Shown here piece by piece: positions 5,387 to 9,588 of a stretch of 9,588 nt of DNA. The translations under genes were made by a program, and so were the position numbers. The notes under the pieces were generated by a model. It did no database searches. It saw only the letters and a program-made list of their open reading frames with translations, and had not been told where the DNA came from. The DNA is from an uncultured Collinsella sp. (lineage in GTDB: Bacteria; Actinomycetota; Coriobacteriia; Coriobacteriales; Coriobacteriaceae), in contig CABTZM010000065.1 in NCBI GenBank assembly GCA_902489295.1, positions 1 through 9,588 on the forward strand. Direction: 5' to 3'. Position 1 is the first letter of the stretch. Every line of letters starts with the position of its first letter.

Positions 5387-6397
5387 GTGGCAAAACAGCG
5401 CGTTACGATCGCAGACGTCGCTCGAGAGGCGGGAACCTCGACGGCAAGCGTCTCGTATTACCTCAACGACAAACGAGAAAAGCTTAGCGAGAAGACGCAG
5501 AACAAAATCGCGCGCGTCATTAAGGAACTCGGATACGTTCCCAACGCCCAAGCGCAGACGCTCACCGGCAAGCAAACCCACGTCATTGCCATCATCATTT
5601 TGGATAACACCAACAAATGGGCGGGGCTCGTTCTCAATGGCATGGAGCAGGTCATGCTCCCCGCGGGCTACCAGACGGTCGTTTGCACGAGCAACTTTAA
5701 CCCCGAGACCGAGCTCATGTACGTCGACAAGATGCTCTCGCTGGGCGTCGATGGCTTTATCATCCAGCCCACGGCAAACTTCAAAGCCGTGCATGACCGC
5801 ATTAGACGCGCCGGCAAGCCGGTCGTCTTTTTCGATGCGGCCATCTATAGCCCAGGTACCAGCTGGATCAAAACCAACCTTTACGACGGCGTGTACAACG
5901 CCACACAGGCACTCCTCGACGCCGGCTACGAAGATTTCTTTTCCATTGCCGCCAACATGACCGAAATGCGCACCCGCATGGAGCGTTTTCAGGGGTATGC
6001 CGAGGCGCTGGCAGCGAACGGGCAGCTCTACAAAGCGATTCCCATCGATCACAACAAGCCGTCAATCAACGAGCTCACTGAATACTTTAAATTCAAGTTC
6101 AATCCCGCCAAGCGAACCCTTATCTTCGTGCAAAATCAGTGGGCACTTCCCCGTGTCTACAAGGCCCTCCAGCCAATGGCCCATCTGCTTCCGCAGCAAA
6201 TCGGCCTTTTGGGACTCAACTGCGAAGACTGGACTAATCTCACCACACCGACCGTCTCCACCATCATCGAGCCCGTCGACCAAGAAGGTCGCGAAGCAGC
6301 CGAGATGCTGCTCGCCCTACTTGACGGAAGCAGCGAACCCGGCGAGCAGCGCATTCTCGAGTGCAAGCTCAACTGGCTCGACTCCACCTCGATCTAG
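5387..6397 (+). CDS. LacI/GalR-family transcriptional regulator
   Basis: A 336-residue DNA-binding regulator of the length typical for the family (330-345). An N-terminal helix-turn-helix is clear: VTIADVAREAGTSTASVSYY at 6-25, followed by the hinge-helix region GYVPNAQAQTLTGK (about 48-61). The rest is a periplasmic-binding-protein-like sugar-sensing domain, with VIAIIILDN opening the first subdomain (about 65-73), LGVDGFIIQP, and a late IGLLGLNCEDW stretch. It is transcribed divergently from the PTS permease, the usual arrangement for a local repressor, so the operon to its left is the likely target and a phosphorylated or free ketohexose the likely effector. The effector cannot be read from the sequence. 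The GTG start is chosen from the strong GGAAGGAG before it. A weak stem-loop follows the stop codon. Confidence 0.93.
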   Translation: MAKQRVTIADVAREAGTSTASVSYYLNDKREKLSEKTQNKIARVIKELGYVPNAQAQTLTGKQTHVIAIIILDNTNKWAGLVLNGMEQVMLPAGYQTVVCTSNFNPETELMYVDKMLSLGVDGFIIQPTANFKAVHDRIRRAGKPVVFFDAAIYSPGTSWIKTNLYDGVYNATQALLDAGYEDFFSIAANMTEMRTRMERFQGYAEALAANGQLYKAIPIDHNKPSINELTEYFKFKFNPAKRTLIFVQNQWALPRVYKALQPMAHLLPQQIGLLGLNCEDWTNLTTPTVSTIIEPVDQEGREAAEMLLALLDGSSEPGEQRILECKLNWLDSTSI

Positions 6398-6402
6398 ACC
6401 GC

Positions 6403-6431
6403 GGGACAAATGAATCAGTAGCGTTTGTCTC
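6403..6431 (+). terminator. Weak stem-loop after the regulator gene
   Basis: GGGACAAA and TTTGTCTC can form an 8-bp stem (one G-U) with a 13-nt loop, starting six bases after the regulator stop. Only AAATCTTAAGTATTTGTT follows, not a true U-run, so termination would be inefficient. The arms resemble those of the terminator near 2000. Confidence 0.35.
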
Positions 6432-6463
6432 AAATCTTAAGTATTTGTTCGACAGAACGGCCC

Positions 6464-6491
6464 TTGCCGGCTCCTGCTAGACTGGTAGATT
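6464..6491 (+). promoter_or_regulatory. Candidate promoter for the nuclease gene
   Basis: TTGCCG (6464-6469) and TAGATT (6486-6491) are separated by 16 bp. An alternative is the extended -10 TGCTAGACT (6475/6476-6483) without a good -35. Both lie 25-40 bases before the nuclease ATG. Matches are partial, so the exact promoter is uncertain. Confidence 0.3.
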
Positions 6492-6516
6492 CCCAACCGT
6501 CCATCCAGGAGCCTCA

Positions 6517-7500
6517 ATGTCGCGCAAGCCCGCCTACAAGCAAGCACTTTCCATCGGCACCGCCGTGGTGCTGGGGTTTGCGCTGTTTACGGGATCGCTC
6601 GACGGAGCGCCCAAGTTGCTGTCGCCGCAAGGCGATGAGCAGGCGGCGGCTCTGGCCGAAAAACAAAACGAGAGTCCCAGCCGCACCGACGACGAGGCAG
6701 ACCTGGTCGCTCGGCTCGAATCGGGAACGGCGAGCGCGGCGGACCCTCAAAACAGCCAGGACTCTGGCGATGGCTCCGATTCCGCCGCGACCGACACCGA
6801 TGACGACGTTTCCGCGGGCAGTGCCGCCACCCCCATCGACGAGGTCGAAAACCCCGACCTCAACCGCGCCCGCGGTGTTTATCTCAGCAGCATTCCCGAC
6901 TACGCCGGCAACCCCTACGTTGCCCTTCGCGCCGACAGCACGCACCCGCTCGGCACGCCGTCATTCACACTCGATGAATACGATCGCGCCACCGAAGAGG
7001 GCTGCTTTAAGAAATTCTCCAAGCTCGACAGCCTGGGTCGCACTCGCAAGGCGCTCGCCTGTGTAGGCCCCGAGTCGCTCGGACAGGGAAAGCGCGGCGA
7101 TATCTCGCGCATCCATCCTGCCGGTTGGCACCAGCAGCGCTACGACTTTATTCCGGGCCAGAGCCTCTACAACCGCTGCCACCTTATCGCCTGGTCGCTC
7201 TGCGGCGAAAACGCCAACCGCAAGAATCTCCTCACCGGCACGCGCTATCTCAACGAGACGGGCATGCTGCCGTTTGAAGAGCAGATTCTCAACTATATTC
7301 GCGATACGGGCAACCATGTGCTCTACCGCGTCACGCCTATGTATAACGAAGAGGAACTTGTCTGCCGTGGCATGCGCCTTGAGGCGCAATCGGTCGAGGA
7401 CCACGGCAAGACCCTCTGCTTCCACGTATATTGCTACAACCTGCAGCCGCACGTGCAGATCGACTACACCACCGGCCGCAATCAGGCCTCGGGAGACTAG
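6517..7500 (+). CDS. Membrane-anchored or secreted DNA/RNA non-specific endonuclease
   Basis: A 327-residue protein with three parts. Residues 9-26 are a hydrophobic stretch after a Lys/Arg-containing start, either a signal peptide or an N-terminal membrane anchor. Residues about 37-112 are low-complexity, rich in Asp, Glu, Ser and Ala. Residues about 118-322 form a nuclease domain of the streptococcal-DNase type within the DNA/RNA non-specific (beta-beta-alpha metal) endonucleases. The core is YNRCHLIAWSLCGENANRKN (218-237), where His222 takes the place of the general base in the usual DRGH and Asn237 the metal ligand, followed by GTRYLNETGMLPFE. It should cut nucleic acids outside the membrane; nutrient scavenging, biofilm DNA turnover or competition are possible roles. 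The nuclease part and its border hold seven cysteines, suggesting disulphides. The start has AGGAG five bases upstream. No immunity protein gene is seen. Confidence 0.88.
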   Translation: MSRKPAYKQALSIGTAVVLGFALFTGSLDGAPKLLSPQGDEQAAALAEKQNESPSRTDDEADLVARLESGTASAADPQNSQDSGDGSDSAATDTDDDVSAGSAATPIDEVENPDLNRARGVYLSSIPDYAGNPYVALRADSTHPLGTPSFTLDEYDRATEEGCFKKFSKLDSLGRTRKALACVGPESLGQGKRGDISRIHPAGWHQQRYDFIPGQSLYNRCHLIAWSLCGENANRKNLLTGTRYLNETGMLPFEEQILNYIRDTGNHVLYRVTPMYNEEELVCRGMRLEAQSVEDHGKTLCFHVYCYNLQPHVQIDYTTGRNQASGD

Positions 7501-7558
7501 GACCGACCAAGCTGCCCCAAAGCCTAAATGATCCGTTTTCCTCCGTCCCCAAGGAATC

Positions 7559-7594
7559 AAAAAGAGCCGCCCCGGTTACCCAGGGCGGCCCTTT
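7559..7594. terminator. Bidirectional intrinsic terminator between convergent genes
   Basis: GCCGCCC (7566-7572) and GGGCGGC (7583-7589) form a perfect GC-rich stem with a 10-nt loop; AAAG and CTTT extend it after one mismatch. On the minus strand it is followed by TCTTTTTGATT, and on the plus strand by CCTTTCG. It can therefore end both the nuclease transcript and the converging EF-G-like transcript, and is the stronger of the two on the minus strand. Confidence 0.85.
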
Positions 7595-7627
7595 CGTCAG
7601 CACCTACATTGCAGACAAAATCACGCG

Positions 7628-9588
7628 CTACTTGGCGCGGCCCTCCTCATAGCGCTCGACCAGCTTGGCCTGAACGTCATAAGGCACCTGCTCATAGCCT
7701 GCGGGCTTCATGGTAAAGTCACCCGTGCCGCGCGTGATAGAGCGCAGGCGCGTCGAATAATCCGTCAGCTCTGCCAGCGGCGCCTGGGCAATAACCACGG
7801 TATCGCCGCGCTCATCGGTCTCCATGCCCGTCACGCGACCGCGCGATGCCGAGATGTCGCCCATCACAGCGCCGGCGTAGCTCTCGGGGATGGTCACCGT
7901 AATTTCCTCAATGGGCTCCAGCACCACCGGGTCGGCATCGGCACATGCCTTGCGCAGGCCGATGCGAGCTGCCGCGCGGAACGCCATCTCGTTGGAGTCG
8001 ACGCTGTGATACGAGCCGTCGTACACAGCCACGCGAATGCCCGTGAGCGGGTAGCCGGCAATGATGCCGTCCTTCATGGTCTCCTGGACACCCTTGTCCA
8101 CGGCGGGGATCAGCGAGCGCGGAATACGGCCGCCCACGACCTCGTCCACAAACTCATAGCCATCGCTCGTGCCGTCGGGCCCAATGAGCGGCTCCACGCG
8201 CAGCCAGCAGTCGCCGTACTGACCGGCGCCGCCGGTCTGCTTCTTATGGCGGCCCTGGGCACTTGCCGTACGGCGAATGGTCTCGCGATACGGAATGCGG
8301 ATCGGCACGCTCTTGGCCACGACTTTGGTGCGATCCTCCAAACGGTTGAGCAGCACCGAAACCTGCGCCTCACCAACGGCGGAGATAATGGTCTGGCCGG
8401 TCTCCTCGTCGCGGTCGATGCTCATGGTCGGGTCTGCCTTGCAGGCCTTCTCGATAAACGTGTAGAGCTTCTCTTCGTCGCCGCGGTTCTCGGCTTCGAT
8501 GGCGATGCGGTACTGCGAGTTGGGGAACTTAAACGCCGCAGCCTCGACCTTGCCGGTAATCGAGAGCGTATCGCCCGTCTCGGCAGCCAGCTTGGGCGCC
8601 ACGATGATGTCGCCGGCATAGGCGTGACCGACCTCGGTCATGTCGCGACCGCACATCACATACAGGTGAGCCAGACGATCGCTCTTGCGGGTACGCGCGT
8701 TGATCAGCTCAAGACCCGGCTCAAGCGTACCCGTCAGCACCTTGATAAAGCTGATGCGACCCTGCTGCGGATCGGCCAGCGTCTTAAACACAAACGCCAC
8801 CGGACGGTCATCGTCACTCGAGATCTTGAGCGAATCGCCGTCGATGAGCGGCATCTCGCCGTAGTCGGTCGGTGCCGGGAAGTACGTGGCGATGTCGTCC
8901 ATCAGCGAGTTGACGCCCTGCTCCTTAATGCAATCGCCCGCAAAGACCGGCACAAAGATGCGCTCGGCGATCGCCTTGGACAACAGACCTTCGAGCTCCT
9001 CCTGCGTCAGCGTCTCCTCGCCTTCCAGGTACTTCATCATCAGCTCGTCGTCGGCCTCGGCCACCAGCTCGCACAGATGGTCGTGAGCCTCCTCGGCCTG
9101 GGCACGATACTCCTCGGGGATCTCCGACTCAACGGCCTCGGCGCCGTTGCAGTGGCGCGCCTTCATGCGCACCAGGTCGATGATGCCGCCAAAGTCCTCG
9201 CCCTCGCCCCAGGGAAGGGTCACGGCGCCCAAGCGCGTACCAAAGCGCTCCTGCAGCAGGTCCATAGTGGTGCTAAAGCTGGCCTCGGGGCGCGACAGGC
9301 GGTTCACGAACACCGCGCGCGCCAGGCGCAGGTCCTCGGCCGCATACCAAAGCTTGACAGTCGTCGGCTGCGGGCCGGCCTCAGCGTCGACCACGAACAG
9401 AGCCGTCTCGCAGACGCTCATCGCGGCAAAGGCGTCGCCGATAAAGTCGGGGTAGCACGGGGCATCGAGCACGTTGATGCGGGCGCCCTTCCAGTCGATC
9501 GGCGCAATGGTCGTCGAGATGGAAAACGCACGCTTGACCTCTTCGGGGTCGTAGTCGAGCGTGGGCTTGGTGCCGTCGTGGCCGCCCA
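7628..9588 (-). CDS. EF-G-like translational GTPase paralogue (N-terminus outside window)
   Basis: About 652 residues are visible; a full EF-G-like protein is near 690-710, so roughly the first 40-50 residues, with the P-loop, lie beyond the right edge. The frame is open to the edge; the GTG at 9472 is internal. The order is the rest of the G domain, domain II (from about VAFVFKTLADPQQGRISFIK), domain III (SAVGEAQVSVLLNRL), domain IV (TGGAGQYGD loop), and domain V (IEEITVTIPESYAGAVMGDI) with a normal C-terminus. The switch I region DYDPEEVKRAFSIS matches the EF-G-like (FusA2-type) group. The G3 motif reads DAPCYPDF instead of D-T-P-G-[HY]-x-DF, and the G4 motif reads NRLS instead of NKxD. GTP hydrolysis or nucleotide specificity may therefore be altered. 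It is probably not the main elongation factor; a ribosome-associated accessory role is inferred. It has no link to the sugar genes. Confidence 0.9.
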   Translation of the reverse strand, partial: GGHDGTKPTLDYDPEEVKRAFSISTTIAPIDWKGARINVLDAPCYPDFIGDAFAAMSVCETALFVVDAEAGPQPTTVKLWYAAEDLRLARAVFVNRLSRPEASFSTTMDLLQERFGTRLGAVTLPWGEGEDFGGIIDLVRMKARHCNGAEAVESEIPEEYRAQAEEAHDHLCELVAEADDELMMKYLEGEETLTQEELEGLLSKAIAERIFVPVFAGDCIKEQGVNSLMDDIATYFPAPTDYGEMPLIDGDSLKISSDDDRPVAFVFKTLADPQQGRISFIKVLTGTLEPGLELINARTRKSDRLAHLYVMCGRDMTEVGHAYAGDIIVAPKLAAETGDTLSITGKVEAAAFKFPNSQYRIAIEAENRGDEEKLYTFIEKACKADPTMSIDRDEETGQTIISAVGEAQVSVLLNRLEDRTKVVAKSVPIRIPYRETIRRTASAQGRHKKQTGGAGQYGDCWLRVEPLIGPDGTSDGYEFVDEVVGGRIPRSLIPAVDKGVQETMKDGIIAGYPLTGIRVAVYDGSYHSVDSNEMAFRAAARIGLRKACADADPVVLEPIEEITVTIPESYAGAVMGDISASRGRVTGMETDERGDTVVIAQAPLAELTDYSTRLRSITRGTGDFTMKPAGYEQVPYDVQAKLVERYEEGRAK

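Noticed and set aside
9472..9588. Treating GTG at 9472 as the start of the EF-G-like gene
   Set aside because: The frame continues to the window edge with clear switch I similarity (DYDPEEVKRAFSIS) and leads directly into the G3 motif, so the true start is outside.
1..9588. CRISPR array, tRNA, rRNA, insertion sequence, toxin-antitoxin or phage gene
   Set aside because: Read through on both strands; no regularly spaced repeats, tRNA cloverleaf, transposase motif or other mobile-element hallmark was recognised.

Overview
The window looks like chromosomal DNA from a high-GC actinobacterium, most likely of the Coriobacteriia (Collinsella-like). This rests on the strongly G/C-ending codon use, a fructose-family PTS with GatZ/KbaZ and split transketolase genes, and the style of the nuclease and EF-G-like proteins. 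It is recognition from memory, not a database result. No tRNA, rRNA, insertion sequence, CRISPR array or phage gene was seen. Eight protein genes are supported, two of them cut by the window edges.

Left half (1-4971, all minus strand, read right to left): a sugar uptake and catabolism cluster. In transcription order it holds a fructose-family PTS IIBC permease, a GatZ/KbaZ-family protein (non-catalytic tagatose-bisphosphate aldolase subunit, or possibly a ketohexose-6-phosphate 4-epimerase), a small transaldolase, and the N- and C-terminal halves of a split transketolase. No aldolase catalytic subunit and no sugar-phosphate kinase lies among them. A plausible reading, by inference, is that the PTS makes a ketohexose phosphate, the GatZ/KbaZ protein helps bring it to fructose 6-phosphate, and transaldolase plus transketolase pass the carbon into the pentose phosphate pool. 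The gaps inside this cluster are unusually structured. Between PTS and kbaZ lies a 13-bp hairpin whose loop is complementary to a downstream segment (potential pseudoknot), followed by a second stem-loop. Between kbaZ and the transaldolase lies a strong intrinsic terminator, preceded by a hairpin whose loop can pair with the terminator hairpin. A stem-loop also separates the transaldolase from transketolase.

Middle (4972-6397): a gap of about 415 bp with inverted and direct repeats, then a divergent LacI/GalR-family regulator on the plus strand that starts at a GTG. It is the obvious candidate regulator of the PTS cluster.

Right part (6398-9588): a plus-strand gene for a membrane-anchored or secreted DNA/RNA non-specific endonuclease, a bidirectional intrinsic terminator, and a converging minus-strand gene for an EF-G-like translational GTPase. 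The latter has lost consensus residues in the G3 and G4 nucleotide-binding motifs. These genes have no visible link to the sugar cluster.
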